Positions 36,963 to 47,349 of a stretch of DNA of 64,000 nt are shown piece by piece. The notes beneath the pieces were generated by a model. That model did not search any database, was not told the origin of the DNA, and was given only the letters and a program-made list of their open reading frames with translations. Both the position numbers and the translations under genes were made by a program. Numbering within the stretch: the stretch's first letter is position 1; every line of letters starts with the position of its first letter. This DNA comes from Ferrovibrio sp041906005 (lineage in GTDB: Bacteria > Pseudomonadota > Alphaproteobacteria > Ferrovibrionales > Ferrovibrionaceae): positions 992,001 to 1,056,000 of the forward strand of contig NZ_JAYRJY010000001.1 of NCBI RefSeq assembly GCF_041906005.1, written 5' to 3'.

Positions 36963-37955
36963 ATGGACCGGCCGCTTCTCGCCGTGCGCGATCTGCGCGT
37001 GACGCTGACCACCGCCCGCGGTCCGGCCGAAGCCGTGCGCGGACTGGATTTCAGCCTCAACCGCGGCGAGACACTCGGCATCGTGGGTGAATCGGGCTGC
37101 GGCAAGTCGCTCACCGCGCTGGCCCTGATGGGATTGCTGCCCGACAATGCCCGCGCCGATGGCCATGTGCTGTTCCATGGCGAGGACATCCTGCAATACG
37201 ACGAGCGCCGGCTGTGCGGCCTGCGCGGCAATCGCCTGGCGATGATCTTCCAGGAACCGATGACCTCTCTGAATCCATTGCACCGCATCGGCGACCAGAT
37301 CGCCGAACCGCTGCAACAGCATCTGGGGCTGAACCGCCGGCAGGCCTATGAGCGCGCGGCCGAACTGCTGGACCGCGTCGGCATTCCCAATCCGCGCGCG
37401 CGGCTGGATTCCTATCCGCACCAGATGTCGGGCGGCCAGCGCCAGCGCGTGATGATCGCCATGGCGCTGGCCTGCGACCCCGACATCCTGATCGCCGACG
37501 AACCGACCACGGCGCTGGATGTCACCATCCAGGGCCAGATCCTCGACCTGATCCGCAGGCTGGTGGACGACAGCGGCATGGCCCTGATCCTGATCAGCCA
37601 CGATCTCGGCGTGATCGCCGAAACCGTGGATCGCGTGCTGGTGATGTATGCCGGCCGCGCCGTCGAGACCGGTCCGGTGCACGAGGTCTTCGCCGGCCTG
37701 CGCCATCCTTACGCGCGCGGCCTGTTCGCGGCCATGCCGCGCCTCGCCCCCGGCATGCCGCATCCGCGACCCCGCCTGCCGACCATCCCCGGCGTGGTGC
37801 CCGACCTGCGCGACCTGGGCGGCGCCTGCGCCTTCGCCCCGCGCTGCGCCCTGGCCGAACCGCGCTGCGGCAGCGACTTCCCGCCCTTTGTGGAGGTCGG
37901 GCCGCAGCATGGTGCCGAATGCTGGCGCACCGACATGACGCAGGACCGGCCATGA
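36963..37955 (+). CDS. Peptide ABC transporter ATPase, DppD/OppD type
   Basis: 330 residues. Walker A GESGCGKSLTALALM, signature SGGQRQRVMIAMAL, Walker B ILIADEPTTALDVTIQ. The C-terminal oligopeptide domain keeps the cysteines of CAFAPRCALAEPRCG. It overlaps the next ATPase gene by 4 bp. Confidence 0.93.
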   Translation: MDRPLLAVRDLRVTLTTARGPAEAVRGLDFSLNRGETLGIVGESGCGKSLTALALMGLLPDNARADGHVLFHGEDILQYDERRLCGLRGNRLAMIFQEPMTSLNPLHRIGDQIAEPLQQHLGLNRRQAYERAAELLDRVGIPNPRARLDSYPHQMSGGQRQRVMIAMALACDPDILIADEPTTALDVTIQGQILDLIRRLVDDSGMALILISHDLGVIAETVDRVLVMYAGRAVETGPVHEVFAGLRHPYARGLFAAMPRLAPGMPHPRPRLPTIPGVVPDLRDLGGACAFAPRCALAEPRCGSDFPPFVEVGPQHGAECWRTDMTQDRP

Positions 37956-38947
37956 ACGCGCTGGTCGAGATCCGCGATGTGCACAAGGCCTATCCGCTGC
38001 CACGCGCCATCCCGTTCGCGCCGCCGCAGAAGGTCTATGCCGTCAATGGCGTATCGCTGGATATCAGGCCCGGCGAGAATCTGGGCGTGGTCGGTGAATC
38101 GGGGTGCGGCAAATCCACATTGGCGCGGCTCGTCATGGCCCTGGAGACACCCGATCAGGGCGCAATCCGCATCGATGGCCGTGATCTGAACAGCCTGACG
38201 GCTGCCGGCCTGCGCGCAGCGCGCCGCGATTTTCAGATGGTGTTCCAGGACCCGTATGGGTCTCTCGATCCCCGCCTGACCGTTGCCCGCATCGTGGCCG
38301 AGCCGCTGGATGCGCTGGAGCATCTGGGAAAAGCCGAGCGACACCTGCGCATTGCCGAAGCACTGGAGACCGTCGGCCTGCGGCCCGGCGACATGGACAA
38401 ATATCCGCATGAATTCTCCGGCGGCCAGCGCCAGCGTATCGCCATCGCCCGCGCCCTGATCACGCGGCCGAAACTGATTGTCGCCGACGAGGCCGTCTCG
38501 GCCCTGGATGTCTCGGTGCAGGCCCAGGTACTCAACCTGATGGCCGAATTGCAGGAACGCCATGGCGTGACCTACCTGTTCATCAGCCATAACCTGGCCG
38601 TGATCGATCAGCTCTGCCCGAAGGTGGCGGTGATGTATCTCGGCCGCGTGGTCGAACATGGCGATACCGCCACGGTCTTCGCCCGGCCGGCCCACCCCTA
38701 TACCGAAGCCCTGCTGGCCGCCCTGCCGCAGCCGACGCCGCCGGCACCGGGCCAGCGTCGCCGTCATGCCCTGCTGCAGGGCAATCCGCCGAACCAGACG
38801 GCGCTGCCGACGGGCTGCGCCCTCGCCGAGCGCTGCCGCTACGCCGATGCATCCTGCCGCAGCCAGGCGCCGGCCCTGCGGCGTATGCCCGATGGCCGCG
38901 CAACAGCCTGCCACAAGGCCGAGGAACTTATTTCGGCGCCGGCGTGA
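37952..38947 (+). CDS. Peptide ABC transporter ATPase, DppF/OppF type
   Basis: 331 residues from the ATG at 37952 inside the previous stop. Walker A GESGCGKSTLARLVM, signature SGGQRQRIAIARAL, Walker B LIVADEAVSALDVSVQ. The C-terminus has CALAERCRYADASC. The cluster lacks the periplasmic substrate-binding protein, so ligand specificity cannot be inferred and the binding protein must be encoded elsewhere. Its last 20 bp overlap the convergent lipoprotein gene. Confidence 0.92.
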   Translation: MNALVEIRDVHKAYPLPRAIPFAPPQKVYAVNGVSLDIRPGENLGVVGESGCGKSTLARLVMALETPDQGAIRIDGRDLNSLTAAGLRAARRDFQMVFQDPYGSLDPRLTVARIVAEPLDALEHLGKAERHLRIAEALETVGLRPGDMDKYPHEFSGGQRQRIAIARALITRPKLIVADEAVSALDVSVQAQVLNLMAELQERHGVTYLFISHNLAVIDQLCPKVAVMYLGRVVEHGDTATVFARPAHPYTEALLAALPQPTPPAPGQRRRHALLQGNPPNQTALPTGCALAERCRYADASCRSQAPALRRMPDGRATACHKAEELISAPA

Positions 38948-39284
38948 TCGGTTTTGGCGTGATCGATTGCAGCGTATAGCCGCGCTGGCGCATGCAGTAA
39001 TCGGTCAGCTCGTACTGGCGCGGCCCGCGGGCGAAATAGGATGGCGATTCATTGCCGCCGAAAAATGGCGACCCCGGAAAGCCCTGGTTGAAGCCGGTAC
39101 CTGTCCAGGGTGGATAGAGCGGGTGTGACGACGAACTCTCATCCAGTGCCTGCCGGGCTGCGATCTGCCCGCATTCCTTTTCGTCCTTGTCGCGCTGCGC
39201 CATGGTCGTGTCGCTGCGCACCCATTCGGTCTGGGCCGTGACACAGGCTGCAAGACAGAGAGGAAGCAGCAATGCACGCCTCAT
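38928..39284 (-). CDS. Small lipoprotein, tandem family member 1
   Basis: 118 residues. A lipoprotein signal peptide with lipobox (LCLAAC, Cys14) is followed by the family core: EWVRSDTTMAQRDKDEKEC near the start, and RQYELTDYCMRQRGYTL near the end. A Gly/Pro/aromatic middle separates them. The two cysteines shared with its paralogues could form a disulphide. It starts inside the stop of the next paralogue (39281-39284). Function unknown. Confidence 0.75.
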   Translation of the reverse strand: MRRALLLPLCLAACVTAQTEWVRSDTTMAQRDKDEKECGQIAARQALDESSSSHPLYPPWTGTGFNQGFPGSPFFGGNESPSYFARGPRQYELTDYCMRQRGYTLQSITPKPITPAPK

Positions 39285-39613
39285 GGCTTGGCCACCGGCA
39301 CGAGCACATAGCCGCGCTGCTGCATGCAGTATTCGGCCAGTTCATACTGCCGGGCGCCCCGCCGGCTGTAGGATACATTGCGGCCGCCGCCATCCGGCCC
39401 GCCATCCTCGATGAATTGCGTGTCCCGGTAGGGCGGGTATTTTGCCCCGGAAGCAAAGCTTTCATCGAATGCCTGATAGGCGGCAATGGCCTCGCAGTCT
39501 TTCTCGTCAGCCTGTCTTTGCGCAGCACTGGTATCCGGCCGCGACCATTCCGTGGTCGGCGCACAGGCCACCAGGCAGGTGGCGATGATCGTCGCGTAAC
39601 CGGCAAGGCGCAT
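39281..39613 (-). CDS. Small lipoprotein, tandem family member 2
   Basis: 110 residues. Signal peptide with lipobox (CLVAC, Cys17). The same two motifs as its neighbour appear: EWSRPDTSAAQRQADEKDC and RQYELAEYCMQQRGYVLVPV. It overlaps member 1 by 4 bp and lies 9 bp downstream of member 3, so the three are one operon. Function unknown. Confidence 0.75.
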   Translation of the reverse strand: MRLAGYATIIATCLVACAPTTEWSRPDTSAAQRQADEKDCEAIAAYQAFDESFASGAKYPPYRDTQFIEDGGPDGGGRNVSYSRRGARQYELAEYCMQQRGYVLVPVAKP

Positions 39614-39622
39614 CCGGTTCTC

Positions 39623-39979
39623 CTATTGCTGCACCGGCATCAGGCGGTAGCCCCGGGCGCGCAGGCAGAATTCCTGCAATTCGCTCTCACGCTGGCTGCG
39701 CCACATGAAAGAGTCGGAAAAGCCGTAGCGTGGCCCGGAATACCCCCATGGATATGGCCCGAAAGAACGGCCATAGGGATACCCATAATAGCCGTAAGAC
39801 GAAGCGAACAGGCTGTCGCGGAATGCCTGGTCACGGGCCAGCGCCGCGCATTCCCGGCTGTCCTGTTCGGCATCGGCCAGCGAAGTATTCGGCCGCTGCC
39901 AGGCCAGCGGCGGGCCACAGGCCGTCAGCGGGCCGACCAGCAGGATGAGGACAAGAGGCACGAGGCAGGTGCTGCGCAT
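39623..39979 (-). CDS. Small lipoprotein, tandem family member 3
   Basis: 118 residues. Signal peptide with lipobox (PLTAC, Cys21). Motifs WQRPNTSLADAEQDSREC and RESELQEFCLRARGYRLMPV match members 1 and 2. The middle is unusually rich in Tyr, Gly and Pro (positions about 60-85), as in surface or cell-wall-associated proteins. It is the first gene of the trio. Function unknown. Confidence 0.75.
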   Translation of the reverse strand: MRSTCLVPLVLILLVGPLTACGPPLAWQRPNTSLADAEQDSRECAALARDQAFRDSLFASSYGYYGYPYGRSFGPYPWGYSGPRYGFSDSFMWRSQRESELQEFCLRARGYRLMPVQQ

Positions 39980-40083
39980 GGCATATCCGTCTGCCGGTTC
40001 CAGCCGGCCGACATGATGATAGTCCAGCCAGACTGGGAGGCGATTGCGGCATAATCAGGGCCGCGCCGGGCCTCGTCGAGGCC

Positions 40084-40464
40084 CTAATCCCCCTGGCAGG
40101 GATAGGCATCGGCCAGGGCCAGTTTCACCGCCTGGATGGCATCCGCCCCCATCTGGTCGGTATTGTCGCGGGCCCATTCGACGAATTGCTGCCGCAGCAT
40201 GCTCGCCGGTGCCTCGCGCGGCGCACAGAACCAGGTCAGGTCCTTGCCCTCCGCCACCGCCAGTTCATAGATCGCCACCGCACCCTGCAGATACCGCAGG
40301 CAGCCGGCGAGCCGCGCGGTGCCATCGCCGCCATCGCACAGGGCCTGCAGGTCCTTGGCCAGAAAGCGCGGCGGCGGCTGGAGGGCAGCCGGGGTCTGCT
40401 GCTGGGCGGACGCGGAAAAGACAAAAGCCACGGCCAGAACCGCGGCGCTGGAGAAACGGCGCAT
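40084..40464 (-). CDS. Rap1a/Tai-like exported protein
   Basis: 126 residues. A signal peptide (MRRFSSAAVLAVAFVFSASA) precedes a mature protein with four cysteines in the spacing of the Rap1a/Tai immunity family: LCDGG, GCLRYLQGAV, WFCAPREA and the terminal YPCQGD. In Serratia the family neutralises type VI secretion effectors, but most members have no effector nearby, and none is here. The ATG shares a base with the cinA stop, so the two are coupled. Confidence 0.7.
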   Translation of the reverse strand: MRRFSSAAVLAVAFVFSASAQQQTPAALQPPPRFLAKDLQALCDGGDGTARLAGCLRYLQGAVAIYELAVAEGKDLTWFCAPREAPASMLRQQFVEWARDNTDQMGADAIQAVKLALADAYPCQGD

Positions 40465-41240
40465 CAAACGATCTCGTTCTCGAATGGCTCGCCGCCCATG
40501 CGGCGGAAAATCGCATACATCGCTTCCGAGGCGGCATCCAGCCGGGTCTTGTCGGTCGAACGCAGCACGATGGCGGTGGACGCCTTGCCGGAACGGAAGG
40601 CGGGATAAGACCCCATATCCACATCGGGATACTCGGCCTGCAATTTGCCCAGATCCTCGGCCACGGCGCCCTCGGGCACCAGCGCCAGCACGGTGCGCGA
40701 CAGCAACCTGTCGCCGCCGACGAGGCTGGGCGTCACGCTGGTCACCATGGCCTGGAAGATCATCGGCACACCGGCCATCACCATGACGTTACCGATCCGG
40801 AAACCGGGCGCCGCCGAAACCGGATTGTCGATCAACGTAGCGGTATCGGGAATGCGGGCCATGCGCAGGCGGGCGGCATTGAGCATGCCGGCCTCGTAAT
40901 GCGCCTCCAGCCGGCGGCGGGCTTCCGGATGAATATCGATGCCAACGCCGAAGGCCTTGGCGATGCAGTCGGCCGTGATGTCGTCATGGGTCGGGCCGAT
41001 GCCGCCCGAGGTGAAGACATAATCGTAGCGCGCGCGCAGGTCGTTCACGGCCGCGATGATCGTCTCTTCGATATCGGGCACCACGCGCGCCTCGCGCAGG
41101 CGGATACCCAGATCAGTGAGCCGGCCGGCCAGGAAATGCATGTTGGCGTCGCGGGTGCGGCCCGAGAGAATCTCGTTACCGATCACCAGCATGGCTGCTG
41201 TCACGATCTTGGGGGTCACGATCTCGGGCGTTTCCGTCAT
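40464..41240 (-). CDS. CinA N-terminal domain (MoCF-binding-like) protein
   Basis: 258 residues. AAMLVIGNEILSGRTRDANMHFLAGRL and VFTSGGIGPTHDDITADCIAKAFG are the molybdopterin-binding-fold signatures of CinA/MoaB proteins. The C-terminal deamidase domain (PncC) is absent, as in many alphaproteobacterial copies. The family is linked to ADP-ribose/NMN metabolism and competence, but the role of short forms is not settled. Confidence 0.9.
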   Translation of the reverse strand: MTETPEIVTPKIVTAAMLVIGNEILSGRTRDANMHFLAGRLTDLGIRLREARVVPDIEETIIAAVNDLRARYDYVFTSGGIGPTHDDITADCIAKAFGVGIDIHPEARRRLEAHYEAGMLNAARLRMARIPDTATLIDNPVSAAPGFRIGNVMVMAGVPMIFQAMVTSVTPSLVGGDRLLSRTVLALVPEGAVAEDLGKLQAEYPDVDMGSYPAFRSGKASTAIVLRSTDKTRLDAASEAMYAIFRRMGGEPFENEIV

Positions 41241-41299
41241 GGCGCACAGGACATAGCACGCGCTGGACGGGCAGACCAGCCGCCGCTATAGCCGGGAAT

Positions 41300-41992
41300 A
41301 TGGAGTTTCCCCAAGCCCTCACCCCGGCCATCCTGCTGCGGCGCTATAAACGCTTCCTCGCCGATGTGCGTTTCCCCGACGGCCGCGAGGCCACCGTGCA
41401 TTGCCCCAATCCCGGCGCCATGCTGGGGCTTGATATGCCGGGCAGCCGGGTCTGGCTGAAACCCGGCCGTGGCAAACTCGCCTGGGGCTGGGTGCTGGCC
41501 GAGGCCGATGGCGCACTGGTGGGCATCGACACCACCCTGCCCAACCGCCTGGTGGCCGAGGCTCTGGCCCAGGGCCGCATCACCGAGCTGGCGGGTTATG
41601 ACACCCACCGTCCGGAAGTCGCCTATGGCGGCAACAGCCGGGTGGACTTCCTGCTCTCCGGCCCGGGCCGGCCGGACTGCTATCTGGAAATCAAGAACGT
41701 GCATCTGATGCGGCAGGCAGGCCTGGCCGAATTTCCCGATTGCGTGACAGCGCGCGGGGCCAAGCATCTGCGCGAACTGGCTGCCATGGTGGCGGCCGGC
41801 CATCGCGCCGTGATGCTGTTCCTGGTTCAGCGCGGCGATTGCGCCAGTTTCCGCATCGCGGGCGATTGCGACCCTGGCTATGCCGCCGGGTTCATCGAGG
41901 CTAGGAATGCCGGGGTCGAGGCGCTATGTTACGCATGTCATGTTACGGAGGCTGGCATTGCGTTGGACCGGCCCTTGTCGATTGATCCGTAA
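41300..41992 (+). CDS. sfsA: Sugar fermentation stimulation protein homologue SfsA
   Basis: 230 residues, full length. RYKRFLADVRFPDGREATVHCPNPGAMLGL is the conserved N-terminus (OB-like), and RVDFLLSGPGRPDCYLEIKNVHL is the nuclease-like strand with D and ExK. A DNA-binding role has been reported in E. coli; the physiological function is uncertain. The gene is followed by a short AT-rich gap before map. Confidence 0.92.
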   Translation: MEFPQALTPAILLRRYKRFLADVRFPDGREATVHCPNPGAMLGLDMPGSRVWLKPGRGKLAWGWVLAEADGALVGIDTTLPNRLVAEALAQGRITELAGYDTHRPEVAYGGNSRVDFLLSGPGRPDCYLEIKNVHLMRQAGLAEFPDCVTARGAKHLRELAAMVAAGHRAVMLFLVQRGDCASFRIAGDCDPGYAAGFIEARNAGVEALCYACHVTEAGIALDRPLSIDP

Positions 41993-42026
41993 GACACTGA
42001 TTTTACAATAATATTGGATTTTTGCC

Positions 42027-42866
42027 GTGAACCAGACCCAGGCCCGCGCCATCATCGACACGGACGAGGACGACGACCTCCGCCCCGGCGCCATCCGGCT
42101 GCACAGCCCGGCGGATTTCGAGGGCATGCGCAAGGCCGGCCGCCTGGCCGCGGAGACGCTGGACTACATCACGCCTTTCGTGGTGCCCGGCGCCACCACC
42201 GGCAGGCTGGATGAGTTGTGCCACAATTTCATCGTCGAGCATGGCGCCGTGCCGGCGCCGCTGGGCTATCGCGGCTTTCCGAAATCGATCTGCACCTCGG
42301 TCAACCACGTGGTCTGCCACGGCATCCCGGGCGACAAGGTGCTGGAGGATGGCGACATCCTGAACATCGACGTCACCGTGATCCTCGATGGCTGGCATGG
42401 TGATACCAGCCGCATGTTCCTGCTGGGCGATGTGGGCGTGAAGGGCCGCCGTATCTGCGACATCACCTATGAAGCGATGATGCGCGGCATCGAGGTGGTG
42501 AAGCCCGGCGCCACCACCGGCGATATCGGCCACGCCATCCAGACCTTCGTTGAGAAGGAACGCTTCTCGGTGGTGCGCGATTTCTGCGGCCATGGCCTCG
42601 GCCGGATTTTCCACGAGCCGCCCAACATCCTGCATTACGGCGAACCCGGCACCGGTGTGCCGCTGAAGGCCGGCATGTTCTTCACCATCGAACCGATGGT
42701 GAATGCCGGCAAGTGGCAGGTGAAGCTGCTCTCCGACGGCTGGACGGCCGTGACCAAGGACCGCTCGCTGTCGGCGCAGTTCGAGCATTCCATCGGCGTG
42801 ACCGAAACCGGCTACGAAATCTTCACGCTCTCGCCCAAGGGCTGGCACAAGCCGCCTTATGTATAA
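42027..42866 (+). CDS. map: Methionine aminopeptidase, type I
   Basis: 279 residues from a GTG. The five metal ligands are present: the two Asp of NIDVTVILDGWHGDTSRM, His in FCGHGLGRIFHEPP, Glu in FTIEPMVNAG and Glu in QFEHSIGVTE. It removes the initiator methionine. The first ~30 residues (acidic, EDDDLRPGAIRLHS) are a short extension typical of alphaproteobacterial copies. The radC gene starts 11 bp after its stop. Confidence 0.95.
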   Translation: MNQTQARAIIDTDEDDDLRPGAIRLHSPADFEGMRKAGRLAAETLDYITPFVVPGATTGRLDELCHNFIVEHGAVPAPLGYRGFPKSICTSVNHVVCHGIPGDKVLEDGDILNIDVTVILDGWHGDTSRMFLLGDVGVKGRRICDITYEAMMRGIEVVKPGATTGDIGHAIQTFVEKERFSVVRDFCGHGLGRIFHEPPNILHYGEPGTGVPLKAGMFFTIEPMVNAGKWQVKLLSDGWTAVTKDRSLSAQFEHSIGVTETGYEIFTLSPKGWHKPPYV

Positions 42867-42876
42867 GACGGGTTGA

Positions 42877-43572
42877 TTGGCAGAAGCGGACGAAACCGAA
42901 AAACCCCATTATCACGGCCATCGCGCAAGATTGCGGGCCCGCTTCCTGGAAAGCGGCGGCGCCGGCATACCCGATTATGAAATCCTCGAACTGATCCTGT
43001 TCGGCGTGTTCCGCAACGGCGACGTCAAACCGCTGGCCAAGGCGCTGATCGCGGAATGCGGCTCGCTGGGGGCCGTGCTGTCGGCACCGGCGGAACGGCT
43101 GGCAAAAGTGCCGGGCTGCGGCGAGGCGGTGATCGCCGCGCTGAAAGTCACCCGCGAGGCGGGGTTGCGGCTGCTGAAGGAAGACGCCATGCAGCGGCCG
43201 GCGATCTCCAACTGGCAGGCCCTGCTGGATTACTGCCGCGCCGCGCTCCAGCATGAAGGCATCGAGCAGTTCCGCATCCTGTTCCTCGATCGCAAGAACC
43301 AGATCATCGCCGACGAGGCGCAGCAGCGCGGCACCGTGGACCATACGCCGGTTTATCCGCGCGAGGTGGTGAAGCGTGCCCTGGAGCTGAATGCCGCCGC
43401 CCTGATCCTGGTGCACAACCATCCGAGCGGCGACCCGACGCCATCGCGCGCCGATGTCGAGATGACGCGCCAGGTGCGGCAGGCTGCCGCCGTGATGGGC
43501 ATCGAGCTGCACGATCATCTGATCGTTGGCCGCAAGGGCCATGTGTCCCTGCGGGAGAAGGGGCTGATCTGA
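42877..43572 (+). CDS. radC: RadC/JAMM-domain DNA repair protein
   Basis: 231 residues from a TTG start; no ATG or GTG fits before the family's N-terminal GHRARLRARFL motif. The helix-hairpin-helix is VPGCGEAVIAALK, and the JAMM metalloprotease-like motif is LVHNHPSGDPTPSRADV. The role in repair is debated. Confidence 0.92.
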   Translation: MAEADETEKPHYHGHRARLRARFLESGGAGIPDYEILELILFGVFRNGDVKPLAKALIAECGSLGAVLSAPAERLAKVPGCGEAVIAALKVTREAGLRLLKEDAMQRPAISNWQALLDYCRAALQHEGIEQFRILFLDRKNQIIADEAQQRGTVDHTPVYPREVVKRALELNAAALILVHNHPSGDPTPSRADVEMTRQVRQAAAVMGIELHDHLIVGRKGHVSLREKGLI

Positions 43573-43610
43573 CGGGTTGACCCGGCAGCCACCCTGCGCC
43601 ACCATCCGCC

Positions 43611-43745
43611 TTACCGAGGGGGGCGCCGCTAGGGCGCTGAGATTCGGCCGGCAGGTTCATTTCCTGCAACGCCGTGACCCTGAGAAATCGCGCAGATGCG
43701 CGGTTTCGTGAACCTGATCCGGGTCATGCCGGCGGAGGGAACGGT
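43611..43745 (+). ncRNA. TPP riboswitch (THI element)
   Basis: The conserved pieces appear in order: GGGGGGCGCC, then GCTGAGATTCGG, GACCCTGAGA, and GAACCTGATCCGGGTCATGCCGGCG-GAGGGAA. These match the two-arm pyrimidine and pyrophosphate sensor helices of TPP aptamers. About 90 bp separate it from the thiC ATG, which leaves room for an expression platform. Binding of thiamine pyrophosphate would switch thiC, and with it bluB, off. Confidence 0.95.
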
Positions 43746-43836
43746 CGTTCAGGCGCGCCAGCCATGCTCGTCGCCTGCATTCCGCGAACATCCACCACAT
43801 CCCGGATTTCCTGTCGTCAAACGAGAAGGAAATCCC

Positions 43837-45671
<1,835 letters not shown>

Positions 45672-45675
<4 letters not shown>

Positions 45676-46319
45676 AGGCTGTTTCGCCACCCGTTTTCGA
45701 CGATGCCTTTCAGGACAAGCTCAAGGAGCTGATGGCCTGGCGGCGCGACGTGCGCCATTTCAGGACCGATCCGGTGCCGGGCGAACTGATCGCCCGGCTG
45801 CTGGAGGTCGCTGCCCTGGCGCCCAGCGTCGGCAACAGCCAGCCCTGGCGCTTCGTGCTGGTGGAAGACGCGACGCGGCGGCAGAAGGTGATCGCCAATT
45901 TCGAAGCCGCCAATGCCGAGGCGCTGTCGGACTACAGCGGCGAACAGGCGAAGCTCTATGCCTCGCTCAAACTCGCCGGCCTGAAGGAAGCACCGGTGCA
46001 TCTGGCCGTCTTTTGCGACGAGGGCACGGCGCAGGGCCATGGCCTCGGCCGCCGCACCATGCCCGAGATGCTGGACTATTCCGCCGTGATGGCGGTCTAC
46101 GGTTTCTGGCTGGCGGCGCGCGCCCACGGCCTGGGCGTGGGCTGGGTCTCGATCTTCGAGCCGGAGGCGCTGGCGCGCGATCTCGACGTCGAGCTGGACT
46201 GGAAGCTGGTGGCCTATCTCTGCGTCGGCTGGCCGGAGGACGAACAGGCGACGCCGGAGCTCGAACGCGCCGGCTGGGAGCATCGGCGCGGCGTGGAAAG
46301 TTTTATCATCCGGCGATGA
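45672..46319 (+). CDS. bluB: 5,6-Dimethylbenzimidazole synthase BluB
   Basis: 215 residues of the nitroreductase fold, matching BluB along its length: WRRDVRHF with the catalytic Asp, APSVGNSQPWRFVLV, KLYASLKLAGLKEAPV, MLDYSAVMAVYGFWLAARA, VGWVSIF with the conserved Ser, and a final PELERAGW. BluB cleaves reduced FMN to make the lower ligand of vitamin B12. It starts inside the thiC stop (ATGA at 45672-45675), so it is co-translated with thiC and presumably under the same TPP riboswitch. No other cobalamin gene is near. Confidence 0.88.
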
Positions 46320-46330
46320 CTCTGAATGTG

Positions 46331-46422
46331 TCATGGCACGCTTTAGGCGTGCCATCCACGCGTTCATTTTTTATCGAGCAAAAAACAACTCGCAGATGCC
46401 ACGGCCAAGCCGTGGCATGACG
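46331..46422. repeat. Two-hairpin intergenic palindrome, copy 1
   Basis: Two outer hairpins, ATGGCACGC-TTTAG-GCGTGCCAT and ATGCCACGG-CCAAG-CCGTGGCAT, flank an inner, partly complementary segment (CCACGCGTTCATTTTTT against AAAAAACAACTCGC). The outer ends read TCATGG and CATGACG. It lies just past bluB, so it may also terminate that transcript. Further copies lie at 59777-59869 and 61853-61948. Confidence 0.85.
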
Positions 46423-46437
46423 GCTGTGATGAAGACC

Positions 46438-46514
46438 TATTCACGATGGTCAACAGCGTTTAGAACAAAAATGGTACATCAGATCCAAAAATCAAGGCCC
46501 GGTTTTGAGGCGGG
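46438..46514. other. Diverged flank of the atpC-end duplication
   Basis: No gene. It is similar in layout to 49049-49126: both begin TATTCACGATG and both contain AAAAATCAAGG followed by a hairpin, at an offset of 2611-2612 bp, but the bases between differ. This looks like the same ancestral intergenic region in two diverged versions. Confidence 0.6.
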
Positions 46515-46518
46515 CCTT
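46486..46518 (-). terminator. atpC-type terminator, displaced copy
   Basis: On the minus strand AAGGCCCG and CGGGCCTT form an 8-bp stem with a 9-base loop, followed by GATTTTTGG. It matches the terminator at 49098-49130 in position and form, but two stem pairs differ with both partners changed. It would end transcription of the island genes (last gene stop at 46640). Confidence 0.8.
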
Positions 46519-46639
46519 AAGACGTGGATGGCCGGCCAAGAAGCTCTTCTTGGGCCCGGCCATGACACTAAACTTACAATGACGATGGGCGCTGTTACGC
46601 CGCCGCCTCGAGCATCGCCGTGTATTTCTCGATCTGCGC
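46515..46639. repeat. 125-bp direct repeat, copy 1 (displaced atpC end)
   Basis: Identical to 49127-49251 except for one base (T at 46633, C at 49245). It contains the last 45 bp of atpC and 80 bp downstream, including a single-hairpin version of the palindromic repeat (GTGGATGGCCGG ... CCGGCCATGAC, 46523-46565). Identity stops exactly at the stop codon of the adjacent island gene (46640). The two copies bracket the 2.6 kb AT-rich segment. Confidence 0.95.
46595..46639 (-). pseudogene. atpC 3' fragment
   Basis: The last 14 codons of atpC plus stop: AQIEKYTAMLEAAA against AQVEKYTAMLEAAA in the intact gene. The frame is preceded directly by the TAG of the neighbouring gene, so it is not translated on its own. 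It is a relic of duplication or integration at the atpC 3' end. Confidence 0.85.
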
Positions 46640-47323
46640 CTAGTCACCGGGCTGAACCGGGATGTTGTCTCGGTTATGAGGCAACATGCGTACCGGACTG
46701 TTGGACGCCTGAACGTCATCCCAGCAAGCCATGGTCGCCACATAGGCAGGTGACTTCCGAGCCTCGGAGACCTCGATCTCACAATGGAGCAACCGGACAA
46801 ATTCGGGAACCCTTCGACGCATGTCCCTCATCAGGGTCGCCGGGTCTATCAAAATATAGAATGCGGCATAGCCAATAATTACTGCGAGGAAGCCTGATCG
46901 CAGTAATACGTAGAACGTGGCCTTGGCGGAGAGCGGGTTCGACTTTGGCGAGAAAACATTAACCACGTCAAAGAAATTCAGATACCAGAAAAGAAAGTAG
47001 GCATATCCGAGATACGCGGTCGCCTCGCTGGCGGTCATGAAAACAAATTCGGCAATCTTCAACTGTATCGGGCTGGCCGACCCGGTGAAGATAGCACCTA
47101 ACGCAAGTCCTGATAGGGCGGCCCCGCCCCCAAAACAGTAGCCAATCCCCTTGAGCAGATCGGCGAGCAGTTTTCGGTGCCGGGCGAGCAGCGTTCCACT
47201 GGGATCGATATCGCCAACATCGGTTGCTGCGAGATTGTCCTCTTGCCAGAGGCGGAACCGGCGCCATCGATCGATGACCCATCGGAAATTGATACGGATG
47301 AAGTGGTGCAGATTTCCCAACAT
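46640..47323 (-). CDS. Island gene C: hypothetical multi-pass membrane protein
   Basis: 227 residues, not recognised. A basic, aromatic N-terminus (HHFIRINFRWVIDRWRRFRLW) leads to three membrane stretches: LKGIGYCFGGGAALSGLALGAIF, IAEFVFMTASEATAYLGYAYFLF and YVLLRSGFLAVIIGYAAFYILI. A polar C-terminal tail follows. It starts 26 bp after gene B on the same strand. Base composition is visibly lower in GC than the surroundings, and its stop abuts the displaced atpC fragment. Confidence 0.65.
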   Translation of the reverse strand: MLGNLHHFIRINFRWVIDRWRRFRLWQEDNLAATDVGDIDPSGTLLARHRKLLADLLKGIGYCFGGGAALSGLALGAIFTGSASPIQLKIAEFVFMTASEATAYLGYAYFLFWYLNFFDVVNVFSPKSNPLSAKATFYVLLRSGFLAVIIGYAAFYILIDPATLMRDMRRRVPEFVRLLHCEIEVSEARKSPAYVATMACWDDVQASNSPVRMLPHNRDNIPVQPGD

Positions 47324-47349
47324 GATGGATCAGCTTTGGTTTTATGCAG

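Noticed and set aside
40084..40464. Part of a type VI effector-immunity pair
   Set aside because: Only the immunity-like fold is seen; no effector or secretion gene is nearby and the gene is coupled to cinA.
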